This document shows positions 7,443 through 16,443 of a stretch of 32,734 bases of DNA, piece by piece; within the stretch, counting starts at the first letter, position 1, and each line of letters opens with the position of its first letter. Under the pieces are notes generated by a model, which worked only from the letters and a program-made list of their open reading frames with translations, was not told the DNA's origin and did not search any database. The position numbers and the translations under genes were made by a program. The DNA lies in assembly GCA_964386525.1 (NCBI GenBank), contig CAYLSO010000163.1, forward strand, positions 1 to 32,734, read 5' to 3'. Source of the DNA: CAYLSO01 sp964386525 (GTDB taxonomy: Bacteria; Eisenbacteria; RBG-16-71-46; DASYSL01).

Positions 7443-10412
7443 TCAGGGCCCGAGGGCGGCGAGCGCGCGGCCCAGGCGGCCCACCTCGCGCTGCAGGCGG
7501 CCGTAGAGTTCTTCCGCCCCGGCGAGTCCGCCGGTGCGGGCCCGGCGCTCCAACTCGGCGGCCGTCTCGGCCGCCGCCCCCTGCGTGAAGATGACCACCG
7601 AGCCCTTGAGAGCGTGCGCCTCCGCCGCCACCGCCGCCGCGTCGCGGGCGGCGATCGCGCGGCCGATGCGGTCGAGCATGCGGGCGCTGTCGGCGGCGAA
7701 GATGCGGACCAGGTCGGCGAGCAGCGCGCGGCTGCCACCGACCCGGGCGAGGATCTGCTCCTCGTCCACGGACCCCGGCGCCTGCCCGGCCACCGCGGCC
7801 GCCCGCCGCGAGGCCTCCGGCCGCGGCACCAGCTTCTCGATCGTCCCCAGCAGTTCCGCGATGCGGATCGGCTTGCGCAGGTAACCGTCCATGCCGGCGG
7901 CCAAGCAGCGCCGCCGGTCCTCGTCGCTGACGTGCGCCGTCATGGCAACGATGGGCAGGCGGGCGCCTTCCGGCACGCTCCCTGCCGCCGCGGGCTCCGC
8001 CGCCTCCCCCGCCACCGGCCTCGGGGCGCGCCCCGCCGCCTCCCGCGCCCGGATCGCGGCCGTGGCGGCGAAGCCGTCAAGGCGCGGCATCTCGACGTCC
8101 ATGAGCACCAGGTCATAGGCGCTCTCGGCGAGGGCGGCCACCGCCTGCTCGCCGTCACCGGCGACCTCGCAGGTGTGGCCCCGGTGCTCGAGCACCCGCG
8201 AGACCAGCATCTGATTGACGGCATTGTCATCGACGATGAGCACGTGCAGCCGGCGCTCGGCGGCTAGCGGCCGCACCCGCCGCCGGCGGGTGCGCGCGCG
8301 CCCGCTGCCGGCGCCCAGGAGCCGCAGGATGGTCTGCAGCAGGGCCTCCGGCTTGACCGGCTTGGCCAGCCACGCCCCCACGCCCAGCCGCCGGCAGCGC
8401 GCCGCTTCTCTCGGCGAACCCGGCGACGGCGGCAGGAGCAGGATCGTCGCCCCCGCCAGCGAGGGGTCGCTGCGCAGGCGCTCGCAGAGCGCGAAGCCGT
8501 CCATCTCCGGCATGCGCGCATCCACGATGGCCAGCGGGAACGCACGCCCCCGCCCGGCGGCTTCCTCGAGGAGCGCGAGGCCCTCGGCGCCGCCGGCCGC
8601 CGCGACCGGGCGCATGCGCCAGGCGGCCAGCGTCTCCAGCAGCGCGGCCCGTTGCGCGGCGTTGTCGTCCACGACCAGCACCGGCAGATCGCTCAGCAGC
8701 GACAGGTCGGGGCCCGCCGCCGGCGCGGCCGCCGGCAGCCCGAAGCGTGCCGTGAACCAGAAGCGGCTGCCGCGGCCCGGCTCGCTCTCCACCTGGATGC
8801 GGCCGCCCATCAGCCCGATGAGCTGCCCGGCGATGGCCAGCCCCAGTCCGGTGCCGCCGTAGCGGCGCGTGGTCGAGACGTCGGCCTGCTCGAAGGGCAG
8901 GAAGATGCGGCTGCGCTCCTCCTCGCTCATCCCGATGCCGGTGTCGGCGACCGTGAAGCGCAGGTCCGCGACGGCCGTCTCGCCAGCGGCCCCCGCCGCC
9001 GGGACCACCCCCACCTCGACGGTGACCTCGCCCCGCTCCGTGAACTTGATCGCGTTGCCCACCAGGTTGACGATCACCTGCCACAGCCGCCCGGGGTCGC
9101 CGATCACCGTCTCCGGGACCTCCGGCCGCACGCGCACCACCAGCTCGAGGTGCTTCTGGTAGGCGCGCACCCCGAGGGCGGCCACCGCGTCGGCTACCGT
9201 CTCGCGCGGCCGGAACGCGACCTGCTCGAGGGTGAACTTGCCGGCCTCGATCTTGGAGAAGTCGAGCAGGTTGTTGATCAGCCGCAGCAGGGTCTCGGCG
9301 GAGTCCCGCACGGCGTCGAGGTACTCGCGCTGCTCGGGGGTGAGCCGCGTCTCGAGCGCCAGCTCGGTCATGCCGATGATGGCGTTCATCGGCGTGCGGA
9401 TCTCGTGGCTCATGCGCGCCAGGAAGTCGCTCTTGGCGTGGCTGGCGGCCTCCGCCGCCTCCTTGGCCTTGCGCAGCTGGCGCGCCGCCTCGGCCCGCTC
9501 CTCCTCCGCGAGCTTCAGCTCCGTGATGTCGCGCGCCGCGGCATAGATGATCGGGCGCTCGCCCGAGGGCGTGGCGTTCCACAGGACCCAGCGGTAGCTG
9601 CCGTCCTTGCACCGGTAGCGGTTCTCGAACAGGACGGTGCCGGAGCCCGCGCTGATGCTCGACGCTTCGCCGATCGTGCGCTCACGGTCGTCCGGGTGCA
9701 CGAAGTCGAGGTAGGGGCGCGCCATCAGCTCCTCGGGCGTCCAGCCGAGCGTCTGTTCCCAGGCGGGGTTCAGGCGCTTGAAGAAACCGTCGAAGCCGGC
9801 GATGCACAGCATGTCGATGGACAGGTCGAAGAGCTGGTTCAGCTCCTCCTCGTCGCGCTTGTACTCGGCGAACTGGCCGATGCGCGTGGCGACGGTCTCG
9901 AGCAGGTCGAGGAGCGCGGGGTCCGGGGCCCTGGGCTCGCGGCTGAAGAACTCCAGCACGCCGTGGACGTGCCCGCGCGCCCGTATGGGCAAACCGATGG
10001 CCGATCGCAGTCCGGCGCGGGCCGCCGCCTCGCAGCGCGGCGAGCCGGAGATCAGGCGGAGATCGGCGGCCCACACCGGCTCGCCGGTCTGCCAGACGCG
10101 GCCGGGCATGCCCTCGCCCGACGCAAACGCCGCGTCCCGGCTCAGGGCTTCGAAGTCGAGCGTACCCGCGCTGGGGGACGTCCAGGCGCCGAAGCAGCGG
10201 ATGACCTTCGCCGCCCAGTCCACGCTCCACGCCGCGCCGCACTCCCAGCCCAGGGTCTCGCAGAGGACCTGGAGCAGCTTGGGGGTGGCCTCGGCGAGCG
10301 TGGCCGAATCGGCGACCACCTGCAGCAGCGCCGCCTGCGCGCGCAACGGTAGCGTGCTGGCGTCGGGGCCGAGCGGGCCGGGGGTCGGGGCAGGAGAGTC
10401 CGGTCGGGTCAT
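7443..10412 (-). CDS. hybrid histidine kinase: GAF-PAS-HisKA-HATPase-REC-REC-Hpt
   Basis: A 989-aa sensor kinase with no membrane segment, so probably cytoplasmic. Order: GAF about 25-182; PAS about 192-303; HisKA about 325-392 with phospho-His336 in ARMSHEIRTPMN; HATPase about 435-560 with NLVGNAIKF, DTGIGM and GGTGLGLAI; receiver 1 about 576-700 with Asp631 (VDARMPEMDG); receiver 2 about 721-862 with Asp772 (LMDVEMPRLDG); Hpt about 887-985 with His933 in EAHALKGS. This is a full BarA/ArcB-like phosphorelay in one chain, ready to pass phosphate to an external receiver. Receiver 1 lacks the usual Ser/Thr of the switch (LLLPPSP). A GTG at 10460 would add 16 residues; the ATG at 10412 is preferred because the GAF homology starts well after it. 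It converges on the response regulator at 6578-7423. Confidence 0.9.
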   Translation of the reverse strand: MTRPDSPAPTPGPLGPDASTLPLRAQAALLQVVADSATLAEATPKLLQVLCETLGWECGAAWSVDWAAKVIRCFGAWTSPSAGTLDFEALSRDAAFASGEGMPGRVWQTGEPVWAADLRLISGSPRCEAAARAGLRSAIGLPIRARGHVHGVLEFFSREPRAPDPALLDLLETVATRIGQFAEYKRDEEELNQLFDLSIDMLCIAGFDGFFKRLNPAWEQTLGWTPEELMARPYLDFVHPDDRERTIGEASSISAGSGTVLFENRYRCKDGSYRWVLWNATPSGERPIIYAAARDITELKLAEEERAEAARQLRKAKEAAEAASHAKSDFLARMSHEIRTPMNAIIGMTELALETRLTPEQREYLDAVRDSAETLLRLINNLLDFSKIEAGKFTLEQVAFRPRETVADAVAALGVRAYQKHLELVVRVRPEVPETVIGDPGRLWQVIVNLVGNAIKFTERGEVTVEVGVVPAAGAAGETAVADLRFTVADTGIGMSEEERSRIFLPFEQADVSTTRRYGGTGLGLAIAGQLIGLMGGRIQVESEPGRGSRFWFTARFGLPAAAPAAGPDLSLLSDLPVLVVDDNAAQRAALLETLAAWRMRPVAAAGGAEGLALLEEAAGRGRAFPLAIVDARMPEMDGFALCERLRSDPSLAGATILLLPPSPGSPREAARCRRLGVGAWLAKPVKPEALLQTILRLLGAGSGRARTRRRRVRPLAAERRLHVLIVDDNAVNQMLVSRVLEHRGHTCEVAGDGEQAVAALAESAYDLVLMDVEMPRLDGFAATAAIRAREAAGRAPRPVAGEAAEPAAAGSVPEGARLPIVAMTAHVSDEDRRRCLAAGMDGYLRKPIRIAELLGTIEKLVPRPEASRRAAAVAGQAPGSVDEEQILARVGGSRALLADLVRIFAADSARMLDRIGRAIAARDAAAVAAEAHALKGSVVIFTQGAAAETAAELERRARTGGLAGAEELYGRLQREVGRLGRALAALGP

Positions 10413-10520
10413 GGTCGGGTCGCCCGGCGCGCCGGGGACAGCCCGGAGCGCCGATGGCACTCGACTCTCGCAGAAACCGGGCGGGTGCGGAAGGGGCGGG
10501 ACGGCGCCGGTCGGGCGGCC

Positions 10521-13295
10521 TTACTTCAGCCAGACGACGCGCGCCGTTCGCACCTCACGGCCGAGCCCCGACCCCACCTCGGCGCGCGCGAAGTACATGC
10601 CCCTCACCAGGCCGATCCCGGCGCCCGTCACCGGGAAGCGCGCCGCCCCCGCCGGCCGCGGCCCGCGCCACAGCTCGGCGACCCGCCGCCCGTGCAAGTC
10701 GAAGAGCTCGAGACGCACATCACCGGCGGCGGGCAGCGCGAGCTCCAGCTCCACCCCACCCGCCGGCACGAGCCGCGCCGCGAGGCTGACGCGCTCCGGC
10801 GCCGCGGCGATCGGCTCCGCCACGTCCACCCCCGGCGGCAGCGCGGTGAACACGATGCGCTTGGCGTAGATCGTCGGCACCAGCCGCAGCCCATTCACTA
10901 CCGGGGCCTCGAAGTGATGGAACCCGCCGGCCATCGAGCCGTAGGTGGCGACCTGGAACGTGTCGCCCAGCGCCGGGACGAAGCCGTCGGCGAGCTCCGC
11001 GGCCAGCACGCCGGCGAGCGTCGCCTTGCCGGTCACCGCCAGGCGGCCGTAGTCGCCCAGACTGCGGCCCCCGATCTCGAAGCGCACCTTGCCGGTCGCG
11101 GTTTGCGTGTAGCCGTCGCCGGCAGCGCCCGCCTGGAAGACGCTGCCCCGGCCGATGGTCACCCAGCCGGCGTTCGCGAACGGGTTGGCCGTCGCGAAAC
11201 CCCGGCCGTTGCGGATGGTGAAGAAGCCGTCGGCCAGGTTGGAGACCAGGCTGGCCAGAGCGTCGCCGACGCCGATGTCCCGCACCAGCAGCGAATTCAC
11301 GCCGTCGAGGACGATGGCCGCCGCGTTGCGCTGGATGGTCGCGCCCAGGAGGCGCAGCACGCTGCTGGCCATCACGCGCCAGATGCCGCCGCTGAGCGTG
11401 CCCCCGTCGTAATTCCCCGCCGGATTCGCGACGGTCAGGGTCGCATTGTTGCGGGCTTCCACGACCCCGAGATTCCGAAAGCCAGGATCGCTCACGCCGA
11501 TCCCCTGACCCGCCCAGTCGGCGCTCACCGTGCCGTGATTGACGAGATGGGCGGAGATCTCCCCCGTGCCGTGAATGAGGTGGCCCGTGGCGTTGGTGAC
11601 CGTCGAGCCGCTGGTCGTCGCCAGCCGCGCCCAGGGAATCGCCGCCGCCAGCCACACGTCTCCGTTTCCCTGCAGGGTCACCTCGCCCTGGAAGCTCAAG
11701 CTGCTCAGCACCGCCACGCTGTTGCGGTTGACGGTGATCGTCCCCTGGTTGGTGAGCGTCGGACCCGTCACGGTGAGCGTGTGCCCTTCGCCGATGCGGA
11801 GGGCGCCCAGGTTCGTGACATTGCCGAGGGTGGCGTCACCGGAGGTGTAGATCGCCCAGGGATCGCTCGTTCCCAGCGCGCCGCCGGCGATGACGGCGCC
11901 GCCCCCCAGGGTGACGTTGCCGCCCTCGGCTTTGATTTGCCCCAGGCGGTTATCGATCTGCGCGCCGTCGATAGCCAGCCAGCCGCCGCCCGCCGCCTTC
12001 ATCATCCCGAGGTTCGTCTTCTCGCTGCCCTTCAGCACCAGCCCTTGGCTCGGCCAGTCGCCGCTCACCGTCCCCTGGTTGACCAGCCGCGCGTTCACCT
12101 CTCCCGCGCCGTGGATCGTGTGCCCCGCTGCGTTGGTCAGCACCGCCCCCGGCGCCGTGTTCACCTGCGCCCAAGGGCTCGTCGCCGTCAGTTGCACGCT
12201 GCCGCCCCCCATCAGCGCCACTGCACCCTCGAACGTCAAGCTGGTCGTCACCGCGACGCTCTCGTAGTTCACCGTGCACTGTCCGTTGTTGGTCAGCCCC
12301 GGACCCGCCACCGTCAGCGTGTTGCCCGCGTGGATCTTCACGGCCCCCTGGCTGGTCACGTCCTCGAGGCGGCAGTCGCCCGCCGTCAGGAAGGCGTACG
12401 CGCCCTGCGCGCCCAGCACTCCGCCGTGGATCGCTGCCCCGGCCCCCAGAATGACGTTGCCGCCCTCCGCCTGGATCTCGCCGCCGGCGTTCTCCACCCG
12501 CACACCGTCGATGGCCAGCCCGCCGCCGCCCGCCGCCTTCATCACTCCCGTGTTCGTCTTCTCGCTCCCCTTCAGCACCAGCGCCAGGTTCGGCCAGTCG
12601 CCGCTCACCGTCCCCTGATTGACCAGCCGCGCGTTCAGGTCTCCCGTGCCGTGGATCGTGTGCCCCGCCGCGTTCGTCAGCACCGCCCCCGGCGCCGTGT
12701 TCACCGCCGCCCACGGGCTCAGCGCCGTAAGCCACACATCGCCCCCTCCCTGGAGGGTCGCGCTGACCGGGAACTCCAGGCCGGCCACCGCGGCCTGGCT
12801 CTGGTCGTTCACCAGGACGGTCCCGTCGTTCGTGATCCCGGGTCCCGGCAGCGACAGCGTGCTGCCGCCGCGCACACGCAGGCTGCCGCCGGCTTGGTTG
12901 TGGATCGCTCCCTGCAGCGTCGAGGCGCCGGTGTTCGAGATCAGGGTCCCGTGGTTCGTGAGGCCGCCGATTCCCGAGAGCCAGAGACCGTATCCGCCTA
13001 GGTAGAGCAGCGCCTGGGGCGACTCGATGGTGACGGCGTCGAGGGTACGGTTCGCGTCGAGCAGGACCACGCACGCCCCCATGGCGCTCGGGACCAGGGC
13101 CGCCTCGGTCGGCGAGTCCGGCACCTGGCCGTCCGCCCAGTTGGCCGGCGCGCTCCAGTACCCGCTGGCCGGCTGGATCCAGGTGCGGGTCTGGGCGAGA
13201 GCGAGGGAGGGAAGGAGGACGGCGGCGAGGGCCAGCGAGAGTACCGGGTCCCGGCCCACCAGGGCGGGGCAAGAGCGCGTTCTGCGCGGCGACAT
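10521..13295 (-). CDS. large secreted beta-helix protein with FlgD-like C-terminal sorting domain
   Basis: A 924-aa exported protein. The signal peptide (about 1-35) ends in LALAQ. The mature start has TWIQPASGYWSAPANW, a motif frequent before autotransporter-type passenger repeats. Residues about 110-680 are a parallel beta-helix-like array rich in Gly, Asn and Thr, with phrases such as LTNAAGHTIHG, ARLVNQGTVSGDW and LVLKGSEKTN recurring every 180 residues. After about residue 680 the repeats fade into a passenger-like segment. The last 85 residues, with VRLELFDLHGRRVAEL and GLVRGMYFARAE, match FlgD-Ig or type-IX-like C-terminal sorting domains. No beta-barrel translocator is present. The ATG is preceded by GGAGG with a 5-base gap; a longer frame upstream (from 13496) is rejected. 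It is divergent from potA. An adhesin or surface-layer role is inferred. Confidence 0.8.
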   Translation of the reverse strand: MSPRRTRSCPALVGRDPVLSLALAAVLLPSLALAQTRTWIQPASGYWSAPANWADGQVPDSPTEAALVPSAMGACVVLLDANRTLDAVTIESPQALLYLGGYGLWLSGIGGLTNHGTLISNTGASTLQGAIHNQAGGSLRVRGGSTLSLPGPGITNDGTVLVNDQSQAAVAGLEFPVSATLQGGGDVWLTALSPWAAVNTAPGAVLTNAAGHTIHGTGDLNARLVNQGTVSGDWPNLALVLKGSEKTNTGVMKAAGGGGLAIDGVRVENAGGEIQAEGGNVILGAGAAIHGGVLGAQGAYAFLTAGDCRLEDVTSQGAVKIHAGNTLTVAGPGLTNNGQCTVNYESVAVTTSLTFEGAVALMGGGSVQLTATSPWAQVNTAPGAVLTNAAGHTIHGAGEVNARLVNQGTVSGDWPSQGLVLKGSEKTNLGMMKAAGGGWLAIDGAQIDNRLGQIKAEGGNVTLGGGAVIAGGALGTSDPWAIYTSGDATLGNVTNLGALRIGEGHTLTVTGPTLTNQGTITVNRNSVAVLSSLSFQGEVTLQGNGDVWLAAAIPWARLATTSGSTVTNATGHLIHGTGEISAHLVNHGTVSADWAGQGIGVSDPGFRNLGVVEARNNATLTVANPAGNYDGGTLSGGIWRVMASSVLRLLGATIQRNAAAIVLDGVNSLLVRDIGVGDALASLVSNLADGFFTIRNGRGFATANPFANAGWVTIGRGSVFQAGAAGDGYTQTATGKVRFEIGGRSLGDYGRLAVTGKATLAGVLAAELADGFVPALGDTFQVATYGSMAGGFHHFEAPVVNGLRLVPTIYAKRIVFTALPPGVDVAEPIAAAPERVSLAARLVPAGGVELELALPAAGDVRLELFDLHGRRVAELWRGPRPAGAARFPVTGAGIGLVRGMYFARAEVGSGLGREVRTARVVWLK
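11461..12960 (-). repeat. in-frame 540-bp tandem repeats within the beta-helix gene
   Basis: Three consecutive segments align without gaps at exact 540-bp offsets (180 codons): for example blocks beginning at 11521, 12061 and 12601 all encode the VNQGTVSGDW region. Bases 12001-12180 and 12541-12720 are nearly identical, while the copy at 11461-11640 is clearly older. The first part of a further unit extends to about 12960. Confidence 0.85.
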
Positions 13296-13504
13296 GGCGG
13301 CCTCCGGAGGAAGCGGGCAGCGGCCGCACGATCGCGTCGCCTCCCGCTCCAACCTCGAAGCATACTCGCCGGGCCTGCGGATTCCAGCCGAAATCCGGCG
13401 GGCTGGGCGGTTCCTCGCCCGTGCCGGCGCACTCCATGACCCGGCGCATAGCCCGCGCGGCCGCAGCCCGCCCGGACCGCCCGCCGCCCCCCCCACATCC
13501 GGGC

Positions 13505-13533
13505 TGGACTCCCGGGTTCGCGTCCACTAGATT
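13505..13533 (+). promoter_or_regulatory. possible promoter of the pot operon
   Basis: TGGACT (13505-13510), a 17-base spacer and TAGATT (13528-13533) lie about 60 bases before the potA start. Each box matches 4 of 6 consensus positions. The remainder of the 296-base divergent gap (13296-13591) holds nothing else I can name. Confidence 0.35.
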
Positions 13534-13591
13534 GCGGCTTCCAGGTCCCCTTCGGCCGTCCCCCTTCGCACGCGAGGAGCGACTCCGAGAG

Positions 13592-14776
13592 TTGCCGGAC
13601 TTCATCCAGTTCGAGAACGTCTCGAGGCACTACGGCAAGATCCGCGCCGTGGACGGCGTCACGCTCGGCGTCCGCAAGGGCGAGTTCTTCTCGCTCTTGG
13701 GCCCCAGCGGCTGCGGCAAGACCACGCTCTTGCGCATGCTGGCCGGCTTCGAGCGTCCCGACACCGGCCGCGTCTGGCTCGACGGCCAGGACATCACCGA
13801 GCTGCCGCCGGAGCGCCGCAAGGTCAACACCATCTTCCAGAACTACGCCCTCTTTCCCCATCTGAGCGTGCGGCAGAACATCGCCTTCGGGCTCACCGTG
13901 GCGCGGCGCCCGAAGCGCGAGCTCGACGACGAAGTGGACCGCATGCTGGCCCTCATCCAGATGGGCGAGCAGGCCGACAAGCACATCGACCAGATCTCCG
14001 GCGGCCAGAAGCAGCGTGTCGCCATCGCCCGCGCCCTAATCAACAAGCCGGCCGTGCTGCTGCTCGACGAGCCGCTCGCCGCCCTCGACCTCAAGCTCCG
14101 CCAGCGCATGCTCATCGAGCTCGACCTGGTGCACGACCAGGTGGGCATCACCTTCCTCTATGTCACCCACGACCAGGGCGAGGCCATGAGCCTGGCCGAC
14201 CGGGTGGCGGTGATGAACACCGGGCGCATCGAGCAGCTCGGCACGGCAGCCGAGATCTACGAGACGCCGCGCACCAGCTTCGTGGCCGCCTTCATCGGCG
14301 ACAGCAACTTCTTCGAGGGCGTGGTCGCCGAGGTGGTGGACGCGGAGCACGTGCGCCTGGCCATCGACGGCTTCGCCGACCTGCTGGCGTTCAACGACAA
14401 GGGCCTGGCGGTCGGCGACCGGGTCTACCTGAGCGTGCGGCCGGAGAAGATCCGCATCTCGCGCGAGCCGCTGGCCCTGAGCCCCGAGTACAACAGCGTG
14501 CGCGCCGTGGTCGAGGACGTCATCTACCTCGGCACCCACACCAAGTTCTGGGCGCGCGCCGGCGAGTACCGACTGGCGATCGAGCAGCAGCACAACCGCT
14601 TCGTCCTCGACGAGCAGCCGATCCGCTGGGAGGACGAGGTCTGGATCCAGTGGCACGTCGACGACGGCTTCATGCTCGAGCGCTACGCCGAGCGCGACGA
14701 GGACCTCATGGCCATCCCGCCGCAGCGCGTCGGCGACACCGACGGCGCGCCGCCCCCCGGAGACGACGGTGGCTGA
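13592..14776 (+). CDS. potA: polyamine-type ABC transporter ATP-binding protein PotA
   Basis: A 394-aa cytoplasmic ATPase that would power uptake through the PotB/PotC permeases. Walker A GPSGCGKTT is at 37-45, the Q-loop in IFQNYALFPHLS at about 83, signature ISGGQKQR at 135-142, Walker B LLLDEP at 156-161 and the switch His193 in YVTHDQGEAMS. The C-terminal 150 residues form the TOBE-type regulatory domain (VRPEKIRISREPL). Length is close to E. coli PotA (378 aa). The frame has no ATG before the conserved start, so the TTG at 13592 is chosen, with GAGGAG at 13574-13579. The 3' end overlaps potB by 8 bases. The TOBE domain and the linked permeases separate it from the sugar-type ATPase at 31511. 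Confidence 0.92.
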   Translation: MPDFIQFENVSRHYGKIRAVDGVTLGVRKGEFFSLLGPSGCGKTTLLRMLAGFERPDTGRVWLDGQDITELPPERRKVNTIFQNYALFPHLSVRQNIAFGLTVARRPKRELDDEVDRMLALIQMGEQADKHIDQISGGQKQRVAIARALINKPAVLLLDEPLAALDLKLRQRMLIELDLVHDQVGITFLYVTHDQGEAMSLADRVAVMNTGRIEQLGTAAEIYETPRTSFVAAFIGDSNFFEGVVAEVVDAEHVRLAIDGFADLLAFNDKGLAVGDRVYLSVRPEKIRISREPLALSPEYNSVRAVVEDVIYLGTHTKFWARAGEYRLAIEQQHNRFVLDEQPIRWEDEVWIQWHVDDGFMLERYAERDEDLMAIPPQRVGDTDGAPPPGDDGG

Positions 14777-15647
14777 GCCGCGCCAGTTCCTGGAGCGCCG
14801 GCACGAGCCGTGGGTCACCCTGCCGTCGTTGCTCTGGCTGCTGCTGCTGTTCGCCGTCCCGGCGTGGTTCGTCTTCGCCTTCGCTCTGCGGCCGCCCGAC
14901 CCCTTCGGCGGCATCGGCCCGGGCTGGACCCTGGATACGCTGCGCAGCCTCGGCAACCCCAGTTACCCGGCCATCCTCTGGCGCACCATCTGGCTCTCGG
15001 CCGTGACCACCGCCGTCTGCCTGGTGCTCGCCACCCCGGTGGCCTACGTCGCCGCACGGGCCAGCGAGCGCTGGCGCCACCTGCTGCTGCTGGCCGTCAT
15101 CGTGCCGTTCTGGACCAGCTTCCTGGTGCGGATCTTCGCCTGGAAGGTGGTGCTGCACCCCGACGGCCTGCTCAAGCACGCGCTGGCGGCGCTCTACCTG
15201 GTGCCGCCCGGGGCCTCGCTGCTCTACAACTCCGGCGCCGTGCTCCTGGTGATGGTCTACACCGAGCTGCCGTTCGCCATCCTGCCCATCTACGCGGCGG
15301 CCGAGAAGTTCGACTTTCGCCTGCTCGAGGCGGCCCGTGACCTCGGCGCCGGGCCGCTGCGCGCCTTCTGGAGCGTCTTCCTGCCCGGCGTGCGGCGTGG
15401 GCTGCTGACCGCGCTCCTGGTGACGCTCATCCCGGCTCTCGGCTCCTACGTCGTGCCCGACCTGGTGGGCGGCCCGACCAGCGAGATGCTCGGCAACAAG
15501 ATCGCGCAGCGCACCTTCGTGGACCGCAACCTGCCGCACGCCAGCGCCCTGTCGGCGCTGCTGGCCATGGCCGTGCTGATGCCCTCCATCCTCTCCATCG
15601 TTCTGGAGCGCGGCCGGCGCGCGCGCCCGCGGCCGGCGCGGCCGTGA
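14769..15647 (+). CDS. potB: polyamine-type ABC transporter permease PotB
   Basis: A 292-aa inner-membrane permease with about six membrane segments, starting at LPSLLWLLLLFAVPAWFVFAF. The EAA loop that contacts the ATPase is EAARDLGAGPLRAFWSVFLPG at about residues 188-208. The start is GTG at 14769, inside the end of potA, with GGAG at 14759-14762; overlap and spacing indicate translational coupling. The length equals that of E. coli PotB (about 285 aa). It pairs with PotC to form the membrane channel. It is the less hydrophilic partner and ends in an Arg-rich cytoplasmic tail (RGRRARPRPARP). Confidence 0.92.
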   Translation: MAEPRQFLERRHEPWVTLPSLLWLLLLFAVPAWFVFAFALRPPDPFGGIGPGWTLDTLRSLGNPSYPAILWRTIWLSAVTTAVCLVLATPVAYVAARASERWRHLLLLAVIVPFWTSFLVRIFAWKVVLHPDGLLKHALAALYLVPPGASLLYNSGAVLLVMVYTELPFAILPIYAAAEKFDFRLLEAARDLGAGPLRAFWSVFLPGVRRGLLTALLVTLIPALGSYVVPDLVGGPTSEMLGNKIAQRTFVDRNLPHASALSALLAMAVLMPSILSIVLERGRRARPRPARP

Positions 15648-15672
15648 GCGCCCCCCGCCGGGGAACCCGGCC

Positions 15673-16443
15673 GTGAAGCGCAGCCTGACGCCGCTGGTCA
15701 TCACCGCCGGGGTGCTGCTGTTCTTCTATCTGCCGGTGGCCGTGCTGGTGCTCAACTCCTTCAACGCCGCCCGCTTCGGCGGCGGCTGGGCGGGCTTCAC
15801 CCTCGACTGGTACCGCCGGCTGCTGCACGCCCGCGAGATCTGGGCGGCGCTCGGCAACACCCTGTTCATCGCCGTGGTGGCCACCGCCGGCTCGACCGTG
15901 CTGGGGACGACCGCGGCCCTCGCCCTCGACCGCTACCGCAGCCGCCTGCAGGGCGCGCATTACCTGCTGGTGTACGCGCCGCTGGTGGTCCCCGAGATCC
16001 TCATGGGCATGAGCCTGCTGCTCTTCTTCGTGGCGCTGCACGTGCGGCTCGGCTATCTGACCATCATCCTGGCGCACGTCACGTTCTGCGTGAGCTATGT
16101 GGCCATGGTGGTGCTCAGCCGCCTGCAGGACTTCGACTGGGCGCTGGTGGAAGCCGCGCAGGACCTCGGCGCCGACGCCTGGACCGCGGCGCGCCGCGTG
16201 GTGCTGCCGCTCTTGGCCCCGGGCATCGCCGCCGGCGCCCTGCTCGCCTTCACCCTGTCGGTGGACGACTTCGTCATCACCTTCTTCGTGGCGGGACCCG
16301 GCACCACGACGCTGCCGCTGCGCATCTACAGCATGATCAAGCACGGCTCCCCGCCGCTCATCAACGCCCTCTCCACCCTGATGCTCGCCTTCACCGCCCT
16401 CACCGTCTGGCTCAGCCAGCGGTTGCTCAAGGAGACGCGATGA
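15673..16443 (+). CDS. potC: polyamine-type ABC transporter permease PotC
   Basis: A 256-aa inner-membrane permease with six predicted membrane segments, beginning PLVITAGVLLFFYLPVAVLV. The family signatures LNSFN (residues 26-30) and an EAA loop EAAQDLGADAWTAARRVVLP are present, and the C-terminal LSVDDFVITFFVAGPGTTT is strongly PotC-like. The start is GTG at 15673, with a weak GGGGAA upstream and a 25-base gap after potB. The stop TGA overlaps the potD start codon as ATGA. With PotB it would form the heterodimeric channel. Confidence 0.92.
   Translation: MKRSLTPLVITAGVLLFFYLPVAVLVLNSFNAARFGGGWAGFTLDWYRRLLHAREIWAALGNTLFIAVVATAGSTVLGTTAALALDRYRSRLQGAHYLLVYAPLVVPEILMGMSLLLFFVALHVRLGYLTIILAHVTFCVSYVAMVVLSRLQDFDWALVEAAQDLGADAWTAARRVVLPLLAPGIAAGALLAFTLSVDDFVITFFVAGPGTTTLPLRIYSMIKHGSPPLINALSTLMLAFTALTVWLSQRLLKETR

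Noticed and set aside
11461..12960. Regular repeats as a CRISPR array
   Set aside because: The period is 540 bp, the repeats are in frame and encode protein, and there are no short repeats with unique spacers or cas genes.
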